Shown: positions 49,438 through 57,796 of the stretch, in pieces
How positions within the stretch are numbered: position 1 is the stretch's first letter
How the letters are laid out: every line of letters begins with the position of its first letter
Assembly: GCA_041391505.1 (NCBI GenBank)
Contig: JAWKNW010000013.1
Location: 95,850 to 159,849 of the forward strand
Direction of reading: 5' to 3'
Source: Rhodothermales bacterium
GTDB lineage: Bacteria > Bacteroidota > Rhodothermia > Rhodothermales > JAHQVL01
DNA length: 64,000 nucleotides
Program-made: the position numbers and the translations under genes
The notes under the pieces: model-generated
The model's database searches: none
The model's input: only the letters and a program-made list of their open reading frames with translations
What the model was told of the DNA's origin: nothing

Positions 49438-50634
49438 ATGAAGATCCTCATCGTCGACGACGACCCGGTCATCCGCGCCCTCCTCGAGCATGAGCTCACC
49501 CGGCAGGGACACGAGGTCATTGCGGTGTCGGACGGCATGCTGGCCTGGGAGGTGATTCTCCAGGAGCCGATCGAGATGTTGATCACGGACTGGCAGATGC
49601 CCGAAATCAACGGGCTCGATCTGTGCCGGCTCGTCCGTACCGTGGCGCCGGGGATGTACATCTACACGATCCTGCTCAGCGGCTTTAGCGAGCACGAGAA
49701 TGTCCTGGCGGCGTTCGAAGCCGGCGTGGACGATTTCATCCCCAAACCCGTCAATCTGGCCATTCTCAATGCCCGCCTTCGAGCCGGCGAGCGTATCGTC
49801 AAGCTGGAGCAGGAGATCGCCCAGCGCAGCGAGTCGCTCCTCGAAATGAATCTGATGTTGAACGAGGCGCGGGCCAGCATGCGGCGCGATCTCGAGGCCG
49901 GCGCCGAGCTGCAGCACAATCTCCTGCCGCCTCCCATGTACCGCAGCGGCGAATTTCAGGCCGGCTGGCTCTACAAACCCCATTCGATCGTGGCCGGCGA
50001 CATGCTCAATATCTTCGAGCGCGACGAAGACACGCTGGTATTTTACCTGTTCGATGTGGTGGGGCACGGCATCCGCTCCGCGCTGCTCACCGTGAGCATC
50101 ACCAAGATGCTCACTTCGCCGGGCGACTCCAGGCCGCTACAGGACGACCGGATGACCGAAGAACGCTCGGCCCAGTACGTCCTTCAGCATCTCAACGACC
50201 GCTTCCAGAGCGTCGATACCTCGCAATACTTCACGATGGTGTATGGGACAATCAACCGGAAGACGGGGCAGGTCCATCTCGGACAGGCCGGCCATCCGCC
50301 GCCTATCCTGATCGGGCCCAACGGCGAGCGCACGCTCGTGGGCGACGGCGGGATGCCCATCGGATGGATCGCCGACACGGAGTTCGAGACCTACGACCTG
50401 CTGCTCGAACCCGGTGGAAGGCTCATCCTGTACTCCGACGGCGTCACGGAATGCGAAAACGCGGACGGGGTCATGTTCACGCCGGAACGCCTCGCCGAAC
50501 ACTTCGCCGAAATGAGATCCCACACGATCGCCGAAACCCTCGCCGCGCTGGACCAGAAGATCACCGCCTGGGCGCCCGGTGGCACGTTCGACGACGATCT
50601 CTCCGCCCTGGTCATCGAACGGGACGGACGGTGA
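49438..50634 (+). CDS. Receiver-domain SpoIIE-family PP2C phosphatase
   Basis: A 398-residue two-component phosphatase. A receiver domain (1-118) has the acidic pair Asp8-Asp9, the phosphoacceptor Asp51 in LITDWQMP and Lys103 in FIPKPV. A coiled-coil linker (about 119-170) leads to a SpoIIE/PP2C domain with AGDMLNIF, VVGHGIRSA, LYSDGVTE and GTFDDDLSALV, which carry the metal-binding aspartates. Phosphorylated receiver input should switch on dephosphorylation of the STAS antagonist encoded at 47136. The ATG at 49438 is the natural receiver start. No histidine kinase lies near it. Confidence 0.94.
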   Translation: MKILIVDDDPVIRALLEHELTRQGHEVIAVSDGMLAWEVILQEPIEMLITDWQMPEINGLDLCRLVRTVAPGMYIYTILLSGFSEHENVLAAFEAGVDDFIPKPVNLAILNARLRAGERIVKLEQEIAQRSESLLEMNLMLNEARASMRRDLEAGAELQHNLLPPPMYRSGEFQAGWLYKPHSIVAGDMLNIFERDEDTLVFYLFDVVGHGIRSALLTVSITKMLTSPGDSRPLQDDRMTEERSAQYVLQHLNDRFQSVDTSQYFTMVYGTINRKTGQVHLGQAGHPPPILIGPNGERTLVGDGGMPIGWIADTEFETYDLLLEPGGRLILYSDGVTECENADGVMFTPERLAEHFAEMRSHTIAETLAALDQKITAWAPGGTFDDDLSALVIERDGR

Positions 50635-50703
50635 GGTTCAAGGTTTGAGGCTCAAGGTTTAATGGAGGCTCATCGTTGAACCTTGAGCCTCAAACCTTGA
50701 ACT
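50635..50703. repeat. GGTTCAA heptamer near-perfect hairpin between convergent genes
   Basis: The left arm is four heptamers (GGTTCAA, GGTTTGA, GGCTCAA, GGTTTAA; 50635-50662), the right arm four complementary ones (TTGAACC, TTGAGCC, TCAAACC, TTGAACT; 50676-50703), with a 13-base loop. Of 28 pairs, 26 match. It fills the space between the stops of the SpoIIE-type gene and the convergent Gfo/Idh gene and could act as a two-way terminator. Confidence 0.93.
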
Positions 50704-50706
50704 CCT

Positions 50707-51738
50707 TCACAGCAGCCCGGCGGCCTCGTAGATCCCGATGATGGCGGCGAGGCTGCGCCGGCCTTCGCGCCCGTCGATGGCGGGGGAGCGGCCTTCGCGG
50801 ATCGCGCCGACCAGATCGGCCAGGATGGCCTCGTGGCCGGCCGTGGAGATGGCCCGAGGGTCACCGCCGGCGCCGGCGCCAGCCCCGGCGGACAGGTCGG
50901 GCGGGTCGATCGTCGCGGTCTCCGGGTCGACCGACCAGCGCACGACGCCTTCGCCCTCCACCTGGATGCCGCCTTGCGTCCCGTACAGTTCGAGGCGATG
51001 CGGGAAGCCCTGGCCGGCCGCCGTAGTCGCTGCGATCGTTGCGAGGGCGCCACTGCTGAATCGCAGCGCGGCCGCGGCGACGTCCTCCACTTCGATATGA
51101 CGGTGCAGCGTGTCCGCGCCGGCATGGATCAGCACCGGGTCGCCCATGTACCAGAGGAGGAGGTCGATGATGTGGATGCCCTGGTTCATCAGCACGCCGC
51201 CGCCGTCGAGCGCCCAGGTGCCGCGCCATTCGGCCTGGTCGTAGTAGGCCTGGTTGCGGAAATACGGGAGCGTCACCACCCCGAGCGTGAGTTCGCCGAG
51301 ATCGCCCGCCTCCAGCGCGTCCTTGATCCGCCGAAACAACGGGTCGACGCGTCGCTGGAGGGCCACGGCGAGGCAGACGCCGCGCTCGTCGGCCGCCGCG
51401 ATCATGGCGTCCGCCGAGGCGAGGGACAGCGCCATCGGTTTTTCGACCAGCACATGTTTGCCGGCGGCGATGGCCGCCAGCGCCTGCTGGGCGTGCTGGC
51501 CGCTGGGCGTGCACAGGCTCACGATGTCGATGGAGCGATCGGCCAGCACCGCATCGAACGAACGGCACGGCACGCCATAACGCTCAACTATGCGGGCGAA
51601 CTGCGAGGCATCGTGGTGCACCATGGCGGCCAGCTCCACGCCGAGGCCGGCTTGAGCCAGCACCGCCTTCCGGTGGTACTCCGCGATCATCCCGGCGCCC
51701 ACGATGGCGACGCGTAGAGGAGAAGGAGACATGGGCAT
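50707..51738 (-). CDS. Gfo/Idh/MocA-family oxidoreductase (second copy)
   Basis: A 343-residue NAD(P)-dependent sugar oxidoreductase. Rossmann motif GAGMIAEYH (14-22), catalytic-region signature EKP at 99-101, and the His-rich segment GGGVLMNQGIHIIDLLLWYMG typical of the C-terminal domain (key part MNQGIHIIDLLLW). A glycine/alanine-rich loop (SAGAGAGAGGD) is near 285-295. There is no export signal. It is a stand-alone gene, unlike the operon copy at 88-1251, and its substrate is unknown. Start M1 at 51738; the ATG at 51732 is equally possible. Confidence 0.9.
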   Translation of the reverse strand: MPMSPSPLRVAIVGAGMIAEYHRKAVLAQAGLGVELAAMVHHDASQFARIVERYGVPCRSFDAVLADRSIDIVSLCTPSGQHAQQALAAIAAGKHVLVEKPMALSLASADAMIAAADERGVCLAVALQRRVDPLFRRIKDALEAGDLGELTLGVVTLPYFRNQAYYDQAEWRGTWALDGGGVLMNQGIHIIDLLLWYMGDPVLIHAGADTLHRHIEVEDVAAAALRFSSGALATIAATTAAGQGFPHRLELYGTQGGIQVEGEGVVRWSVDPETATIDPPDLSAGAGAGAGGDPRAISTAGHEAILADLVGAIREGRSPAIDGREGRRSLAAIIGIYEAAGLL

Positions 51739-51874
51739 GGGGTATCATGTGGCCGAGCTAAAACAGAGGAGCGCCGGGCCCTGGCTGTATCCGGCCGGGG
51801 CGGCGCTGGGCTCGGAAAGATAATGGAACGGCGCCGCATTCGCACACGGAAGCGCGCGGGGACGGGCTCGCCCC

Positions 51875-51905
51875 TTGTCGGAACATGCGCCAACGCTTAC
51901 TTTGG
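51875..51905 (+). promoter_or_regulatory. Likely Bacteroidota-type promoter for the VCBS gene
   Basis: TTG at 51875-51877 is followed by TACTTTGG at 51898-51905, 20 bases between. TACTTTG fits the TAnnTTTG -7 element exactly, and its spacing to the upstream TTG suits the -33 element. The ATG at 51947 is 41 bp downstream. Assigned by eye. Confidence 0.45.
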
Positions 51906-51946
51906 ATGGTTCTTGTGCCGTGCCCATCCACCTACTCAGGCCGACC

Positions 51947-53206
51947 ATGCTCCAGCGCAATCGAATGCTCCTCGTGCTTCCCGTACTGGGCAGCATCATC
52001 GCCGCCGTATTTTTCATGCACGACGAATACGTGCTGCACACCTTCGAACACGTCAAGCTCTCGGATACCTTTTATGCCGAGGGCGGAACGTTCGGGGATG
52101 TTTCGGGGGACGGCGTGATGGATCTGATCTCGGGCCCATTCTGGTTCGAAGGTCCGGACTTCGTGAATCGACACACCATCTACGAACCGCAGCCGTTCTC
52201 GATCGAAGTGTATTCGGACAACTTCTTCGCCTACGTGTACGACATCGACCGGGACGGCCGGAACGACATCTTTTTTATCGGATTCCCCGGCCAGGAATCC
52301 ACCTGGTACCGTAACCCCGGGATGCAGGACGGTCCCTGGGAGAAACACCGGATCTTCGAGGAAACGAGCAACGAATCGCCCACCTTTATGGATCTGACGG
52401 GCGACGGCCTGCCCGAGCTCATCTGTGTCTCCAACGGGCGTTACGGCTACGCGCAGCCGGACTGGGATCATCCCGAACGGCCCTGGACCTTTACGCCCAT
52501 CGCCGACGACAACGGGTTGCAGCGGTTCACGCACGGCATGGGCGTCGGCGATGTCGACGGTGACGGCCGGCTCGACGTGATGGAGGCGAACGGGTGGTTC
52601 CAGCAGCCGGCCAGCCTGGATGGCAATCCGGTATGGACGCACCACGCCTATCCCTTCGCCGACGGCGGCTCCCAGATGTACGCCTACGACGTCGACGGCG
52701 ACGGCGACAACGACGTGATCACCAGCCATCGCGCGCACGGATACGGCCTGCTCTGGCACGAGCAGGTAAAGGGCGCCGACGGCGGCATCGACTTTAAACC
52801 CCACCTGATCATGGGCGAGACGCCCGCAGAAAACCCGTACGGCGTGGCCTTTTCCGGGCTGCACGCCGTCGCCCTGGTCGACATGGACGGCGACGGATTG
52901 AAGGACATCGTGACGGGCAAGCGCTACTGGGCCCACATGGGGCGCGACGCCGGCGAGATGGAACCCTCGGTACTGTACTGGTTTAAGCTACAACGGTCGG
53001 ACGACGCCGGCGTGGACTTTATTCCGTATTTCATCGGCGACGAAGTGGGTGTCGGCACTCAGCTCGTCGTGAAGGATTACAACGGCGACGACCTGCCGGA
53101 TATCGTGGTAGGCAACAAAAAAGGGCTATCCTACTACACGCATCGGCGCGAGGTGGTATCACGCAAGGCGTGGGAGGCCGCGCAGCCGGCGCGTAGCGAG
53201 GGTTGA
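51947..53206 (+). CDS. Exported FG-GAP/VCBS-repeat protein
   Basis: A 419-residue exported protein with an N-terminal signal anchor (about 5-22, MLLVLPVLGSIIAAVFF). It then holds about seven repeats with calcium-binding loops of the form DxxxDGxxD, for example DVSGDGVMD, DIDRDGRND, DLTGDGLPE, DVDGDGRLD, DVDGDGDND, DMDGDGLKD and DYNGDDLPD, which predict a seven-bladed integrin-like propeller. Such proteins bind calcium and often take part in adhesion or carbohydrate binding. The downstream AsmA gene begins 14 bp after its stop. A likely promoter is at 51875. Confidence 0.88.
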   Translation: MLQRNRMLLVLPVLGSIIAAVFFMHDEYVLHTFEHVKLSDTFYAEGGTFGDVSGDGVMDLISGPFWFEGPDFVNRHTIYEPQPFSIEVYSDNFFAYVYDIDRDGRNDIFFIGFPGQESTWYRNPGMQDGPWEKHRIFEETSNESPTFMDLTGDGLPELICVSNGRYGYAQPDWDHPERPWTFTPIADDNGLQRFTHGMGVGDVDGDGRLDVMEANGWFQQPASLDGNPVWTHHAYPFADGGSQMYAYDVDGDGDNDVITSHRAHGYGLLWHEQVKGADGGIDFKPHLIMGETPAENPYGVAFSGLHAVALVDMDGDGLKDIVTGKRYWAHMGRDAGEMEPSVLYWFKLQRSDDAGVDFIPYFIGDEVGVGTQLVVKDYNGDDLPDIVVGNKKGLSYYTHRREVVSRKAWEAAQPARSEG

Positions 53207-53220
53207 CCCATCGCCGTGTG

Positions 53221-55830
53221 ATGACTGCGCTGAAGAAGTTCGTACTGATCCCCATTCTTTCCGTACTCGGCCTCCTCGTTGTGGCGGGTGTGGGTCTATA
53301 CCTGTACCTGTCCGACGCCCGGCTCCGAAGCCTGCTCGAACCGGCGCTGGAAGAGACGCTCCAGCGTGACGTGTCGATCGATGCGGTGCACCTCAGCCTG
53401 TTTCGCACCTTTCCGCACGTCGGCATCGGCGTGGAGGGCCTGACGATCCACACGCCGGACGGCCCCGATCTGGCCTCGATCGACGAGTTCTGGGCCGCCG
53501 CCCGGCTCGGCTCGCTCTTCGCCGACGATATCGAGATCGCGTCCATCGAACTCATCGGCCCGCGCATCCTCGTCGAACCCCTCGGCGACGGCCGAACCAC
53601 GCTCGACGGCCTGGGTGGAGATGCGGAGGCCGCGCCGGCGGACACGGCGGCGGCATCCGGCTCGATCCGGCTCGACCGTATTTCGATCCGCGACGGCGCG
53701 CTCGCCTACGCCGACGAAGCCGGCACCTTCTTCGCCATCGCCGACCTCGATGCCGACCTCCGCGCCGTCCTCGACGACGTCACGGCGATCTCGGGCTATG
53801 TGGAGGCGTACGACCTCACCTACGAATCGGCCGGCGTGCCCTATGCGCGGGACTGGGATCTACGCCTCGATGTGGATGCCGAAGCCGATCTGACCAACGA
53901 AGTGCTCCGCCTCGGCTCTACCCGGTTGCGGGCCGAGCAGCTCGACATCGCCATGGCCGGCGAGGTCGCCGGCTGGAGCCAGGATGTCATGGCGGTCGAT
54001 CTCCGCATCGATGCGCCCGACGGCACCATCGAAGGGTTTTTGTCCCTGCTGCCCAGAGGGCTCGTCAAGGATCTCGACGGTATCACGGCGCGCGGCGCCT
54101 TTGCGCTGGCAGCGACCCTCAAAGGCGATCTGGGTGATGACGTGTATCCGGCCCTCGATGCGCATCTGACAATCGAAGACGGCTTCATCCAGTATCCCGG
54201 CCTGCCCGAGGCCATTACCGGCATCCAGCTCGATACCCGCGTAACCGACGAAGCGGTCGATATCGCCTCGCTCACCGCAACCGCGGCAGGGAATACCCTC
54301 ACGTCGCGAGGCCGCATCGTCAACGGCGACGCCACCACGGTGGATGCCGTACTGCAGATCGATGCGGACCTGGCGTCCATCCCGCGCTTTTATCCGCTCG
54401 AAGCCGGCACCCGGCTTGCCGGCACCGTCAAAACCAACGCCCGGATCCAGGGTCCCATCGACGCCCCGGAATCGCTGCAGGCCGAAGGCACCGCCGAACT
54501 GCAGGGCATCCAGTACGCGTCCGCCGACCTGCCCCAGCCGGTCGATGCCCTGGATGGATTGCTCCGCCTGGATCGCAACGCCATCCGCTTCGAAAACATC
54601 GTCGTCAAGGCCGGCCAGACCGACGCCACGCTGAACGGGGCGCTGTCGAATTACATGGCCTTTATGGCGTCCGAACCCGGCGGCGCCGTGCCGGCTTTCA
54701 GGGGGCAACTCCACAGCGCCGTGCTGAACGCCGACGAACTCATCCCGGAGGATACCACCGATACCGAACCGCTCGATCTCCCGGATGTGCTGATGGATGT
54801 CCGGCTCACCGCGGACCGGATGGTCTATGGCGGGATCGATGTGCGGGATGCGCGCTCCGAGCTGCATCTCGAGAACGACATCCTGACGGTGTCGGGGATC
54901 AGCGCCGCGCTGTTCAGCGGCGTCCTGGCCGGCGAGATCGCCTTCAGCACCCAGAATCCGGAGGCGCCGGCGTTCGACGGCGCCATCAAGCTGGAAGGCA
55001 TAGATGCATCGCGTTTCTTCGAGAAGATGGAGACCGTGAACAAGTTCGCCCAGGTCGGCGGCTATTTTCAGGGGGTGTTCGATAGCCAGGCGAAGTTCTC
55101 GCTTCGCATGGACTCGCTTCTCAATCCCCGGATGGAAACGATCCAGGCGTCCGGTCTCTTCGGGGCCCGGGAAGGGAGCCTGCGCGATCTGCCGATCCTG
55201 AAAAAACTCAGCGCGTTCACCGGACTCGCCGATCTCAGCCGGCTCGCGCTGAAGGACTGGTCGCATGCATTCTCCGTCGCCGGCGAGCAGCTTCAGGTGC
55301 GCGACCTCGACATCGAGGCCGGCGCCTATACCGTGAAACTGAACGGCACGCAGGGGCTGGACGGCCGGCTCGACTATGCCCTGAGCCTCATCCTGCCCGC
55401 CTCGGCTTCAGATGCCCTCCTGGCAGCTCCCGTCGGAGCGGCGCTTCGCCCGATAGCCGGCGTGGCAAACGCGGCCCTCGTCGATCCGGCCACCGGACGC
55501 ATCGTGCTCGACCTTCTGGCGCAGGGCGCCATCAACGACCCGGAGCTTCGCCTCAACAGCGACATGATGAAGACGCGCCTCGAATCGCACGCATCGGCCC
55601 TCGTAGCCGGCGCGCGCCAGGAAGCACAGGCGCGTCTCGATTCCCTCGCCCAGGCCCAGAAAGCGGCCCTGGAGCAGGAAGCCCGCGACCGCCTCGGCGG
55701 CCTGGTCGAAGACGCCGTTGGCGACAGCACCGTCGCCATCCCGACCAACCTGGACAGCCTGAAGTCCCAGGGCGAGGATCTGGTGAAGGACCGGCTAAAA
55801 GGCCTCCTAAACCGCAAGAAGAAAAATTAG
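53221..55830 (+). CDS. AsmA-family protein
   Basis: An 869-residue protein with one N-terminal membrane segment (about 9-31, LIPILSVLGLLVVAGVGLYLY) and a very long periplasmic beta-rich region typical of AsmA/TamB-related bridge proteins, which link inner and outer membranes and affect phospholipid or outer-membrane protein transport. Recognisable pieces include SVDAVHLSLFRTFP-like openings (here VSIDAVHLSLFRTFPHVGIG), repeated beta strands, and the C-terminal AsmA-like region near 700-780 (LKDWSHAFSVAGEQLQVRDL). The ATG at 53221 is preferred; a TTG at 53203 overlaps the VCBS stop. A hairpin follows the stop. Confidence 0.85.
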   Translation: MTALKKFVLIPILSVLGLLVVAGVGLYLYLSDARLRSLLEPALEETLQRDVSIDAVHLSLFRTFPHVGIGVEGLTIHTPDGPDLASIDEFWAAARLGSLFADDIEIASIELIGPRILVEPLGDGRTTLDGLGGDAEAAPADTAAASGSIRLDRISIRDGALAYADEAGTFFAIADLDADLRAVLDDVTAISGYVEAYDLTYESAGVPYARDWDLRLDVDAEADLTNEVLRLGSTRLRAEQLDIAMAGEVAGWSQDVMAVDLRIDAPDGTIEGFLSLLPRGLVKDLDGITARGAFALAATLKGDLGDDVYPALDAHLTIEDGFIQYPGLPEAITGIQLDTRVTDEAVDIASLTATAAGNTLTSRGRIVNGDATTVDAVLQIDADLASIPRFYPLEAGTRLAGTVKTNARIQGPIDAPESLQAEGTAELQGIQYASADLPQPVDALDGLLRLDRNAIRFENIVVKAGQTDATLNGALSNYMAFMASEPGGAVPAFRGQLHSAVLNADELIPEDTTDTEPLDLPDVLMDVRLTADRMVYGGIDVRDARSELHLENDILTVSGISAALFSGVLAGEIAFSTQNPEAPAFDGAIKLEGIDASRFFEKMETVNKFAQVGGYFQGVFDSQAKFSLRMDSLLNPRMETIQASGLFGAREGSLRDLPILKKLSAFTGLADLSRLALKDWSHAFSVAGEQLQVRDLDIEAGAYTVKLNGTQGLDGRLDYALSLILPASASDALLAAPVGAALRPIAGVANAALVDPATGRIVLDLLAQGAINDPELRLNSDMMKTRLESHASALVAGARQEAQARLDSLAQAQKAALEQEARDRLGGLVEDAVGDSTVAIPTNLDSLKSQGEDLVKDRLKGLLNRKKKN

Positions 55831-55857
55831 GGACCGTCTGATTCATCAGACGGTCCC
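55830..55857. terminator. Perfect hairpin at the AsmA stop, possible terminator
   Basis: GGGACCGTCTGA and TCAGACGGTCCC form a perfect twelve-base-pair stem around TTCA. It begins at the last base of the AsmA stop codon. There is no following T-run, so it may instead be a stability or repeat element. It is directly followed by the 45-bp array. Confidence 0.5.
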
Positions 55858-55861
55858 GTAT

Positions 55862-56180
55862 CCTGAACTCGATTCAGGATCTGCCCCGGACAAGCATGAC
55901 CGTCGCCCTGAACTCGATTCAGGATCTGCCCCGGACAAGCATGACCGTCGCCCTGAACTCGATTCAGGATCTGCCCCGGACAAGCATGACCGTCGCCCTG
56001 AACTCGATTCAGGATTGCCCCGGACAAGCACAACCGTCGCCCTGAACGCAATTCGGATCTGCCCTGACAGCGACCGTCGCCCCAACCGATTCAGATCTGC
56101 CCCGGACAAGATGACTGTCGCCCTGACTCGATTCAGGATCTGCCCCGGACACATGACCGTCGCCTGAACGCAATTCCACT
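55862..56180. repeat. Tandem array of 45-bp palindromic units with decaying copies
   Basis: Starts at 55862, 55907, 55952 and 55997 are 45 bp apart; each unit begins CCTGAACTCGATTCAGG (a palindrome CCTGAA/TTCAGG around CTCGA) and ends with GACCGTCGC. The first three units are identical. From the fourth onward, single-base losses accumulate (units near 56041, 56081, 56121 and 56165), so the array fades to the right. No spacer varies in a CRISPR-like way. Because 45 is a multiple of three, open frames run through it, but they are not credible proteins. Confidence 0.92.
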
Positions 56181-56233
56181 TCCACGCACCCCCCCCCTCC
56201 GCCTTCCTCGAACTTTTGCAGATGACGCGTGTC

Positions 56234-56259
56234 TTGAAACACGCCGGCCCGTATATTGG
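56234..56259 (+). promoter_or_regulatory. Possible promoter for the pseudouridine synthase gene
   Basis: TTG at 56234-56236 and TATATTGG at 56252-56259 have the same sequence and spacing as the pair at 15134-15159. The ATG at 56405 is 145 bp downstream, so a long leader would be needed. Assigned by eye. Confidence 0.35.
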
Positions 56260-56404
56260 TAGGCACACTCGCCCGGTTGTATAGCTCACCGTTGTAGAAA
56301 TCAACACCGTACAGCTCACCCTCCGTGCAGCTTGCAACATCGACCCGCAGACACCCGCAACCACCCCGCGGTCCGTTTTTTTCGTCGAAAGGCGCAGCCC
56401 ACCC

Positions 56405-57778
56405 ATGCTGTGCCCTTTTTTGTATCCAGAAAACGCTTTGAAAACGCCACCTCCCCCCAGACGCCGCTCAAAAACCGACTCGGACGACTCGGAAGAACGA
56501 GATCACGAAACGCGTGAAGGTCCACGCCGCGGCGGGAAACCGGGTGGCAATCCCCGCTCCGCCTCAACCGATCGGGATACCGGATCCGGGCGACGCTCCG
56601 GCGCCGGCGGGCCGCGAACCGGACCGGGAGGACGACGCGCCTCCACCGACGAGCAGCGCCAGGGCTCCGGCCGCCGTTCAGCGCCGCGCCCGACATCCGG
56701 CCAGGGCGGACAGCGCTCGGGTACCGGTGGCAGGCGTTCCGACGAGCGCTCCACTCCAGGCGAATACGGAAAACGCCCTGGACCCTCGGGCCGGCGTTCC
56801 GACGAGCGCTCGAGTTCCGGCGAATACGGAAAACGACCCGGACCCTCGGGCCGGCGGTCTTCGCCGGACGATCGGCGCACGGGCTACAACCCGCGCGGCG
56901 GTGCATCGGGCCGGCGTTCGACCCCGTCCGATCAACGTCCGGGGTCCGACGAGCGGCGCTCGTCCTTCGGTAAAGGGGGGCAGAAGCCCGTATCCGGGCG
57001 ACGCACGGCATCGACGGCGCGTCCGTCCCCGGCGCCTGCGCCGTCGGCCATGGGCCCAGTGCGACTCAACCGGTACATCGCCCAGGCCGGCATCTGCTCG
57101 CGCCGCAAGGCCGACGAACTCATCCTGGAAGGGCGCGTGCTCATGAACGGCGAGGTCGTCAAGGAGCTGGGCGTCAAGGTCAACCCCGGCGATGCCGTGG
57201 AGGTGAACGGCATTCGTCTGACGCCGCGGTCGCTGGACTATTTCCTGCTCAACAAGCCCTCCAACTACATCACCTCGAAGCAGGACGAGAAGGGGCGGTC
57301 GGTGGTGATGGACCTCATCGACATCCCCGAGAAAGACGAGTTGCATCTGTACCCGGTAGGCCGGCTGGATCGCAACTCGGTCGGCGTGCTGCTCATTACG
57401 AACGACGGCGAGCTGGCGCACCGCCTGATGCACCCGCGTTATCAGATCGACAAACTGTACAAGGTCCGGACGAAGGAGCCGATCAAACCCCACGAGCTGG
57501 AGCAGCTGATCGAGGGCGTCCAGCTGGACGACGGCCCCGCCAAGGCCGACGATGCCCGCTACGTGTCGCCGGAGAACAAACACGAAATCGGGGTGCGGCT
57601 GCACGAGGGCCGGAACCGGCAAATCCGGCGGATGCTGGAAGCCATCGGGCACGAAGTCGACTACCTGGAGCGCGTCAACTACGCCGGCCTCACAGCCGAC
57701 GGCGTACGCCGCGGGAAGTGGCGCCGGCTGCGCCCGGATGAAATCAAGAAATTGAAACGCCTGGTAAAACTCGGTTAA
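56405..57778 (+). CDS. RluB/RsuA-family pseudouridine synthase with long disordered N-terminal tail
   Basis: A 457-residue protein. Residues 1-215 are low-complexity, rich in Arg, Gly, Ser and Pro, and contain a 20-residue tandem repeat (110-129 and 130-149, core RRSDERS and EYGKRPGPSG) encoded by a 60-bp DNA repeat. An S4 RNA-binding domain (about 218-265, LNRYIAQAGICSRRKADEL) and an RsuA/RluB catalytic domain follow, with the nucleophile Asp322 in GRLDRNSVG and a C-terminal RLHEGRNRQIRRML. The enzyme makes pseudouridine in rRNA (23S for RluB, 16S for RsuA). Basic tails of this kind are known in Bacteroidota members. The start at 56405 is uncertain because the tail has no family guide. guaB follows by 18 bp. 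Confidence 0.9.
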   Translation: MLCPFLYPENALKTPPPPRRRSKTDSDDSEERDHETREGPRRGGKPGGNPRSASTDRDTGSGRRSGAGGPRTGPGGRRASTDEQRQGSGRRSAPRPTSGQGGQRSGTGGRRSDERSTPGEYGKRPGPSGRRSDERSSSGEYGKRPGPSGRRSSPDDRRTGYNPRGGASGRRSTPSDQRPGSDERRSSFGKGGQKPVSGRRTASTARPSPAPAPSAMGPVRLNRYIAQAGICSRRKADELILEGRVLMNGEVVKELGVKVNPGDAVEVNGIRLTPRSLDYFLLNKPSNYITSKQDEKGRSVVMDLIDIPEKDELHLYPVGRLDRNSVGVLLITNDGELAHRLMHPRYQIDKLYKVRTKEPIKPHELEQLIEGVQLDDGPAKADDARYVSPENKHEIGVRLHEGRNRQIRRMLEAIGHEVDYLERVNYAGLTADGVRRGKWRRLRPDEIKKLKRLVKLG

Positions 57779-57796
57779 TAGACTCGGTTTATAGAC

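Noticed and set aside
55862..56180. Possible CRISPR array
   Set aside because: The units are directly tandem with no unique spacers, each unit is palindromic, and no cas genes are present.
55846..56406. Frames translating the 45-bp array as a 15-residue repeat protein
   Set aside because: A unit length divisible by three keeps any frame open. The decaying copies shift frame and there is no start signal or known domain.
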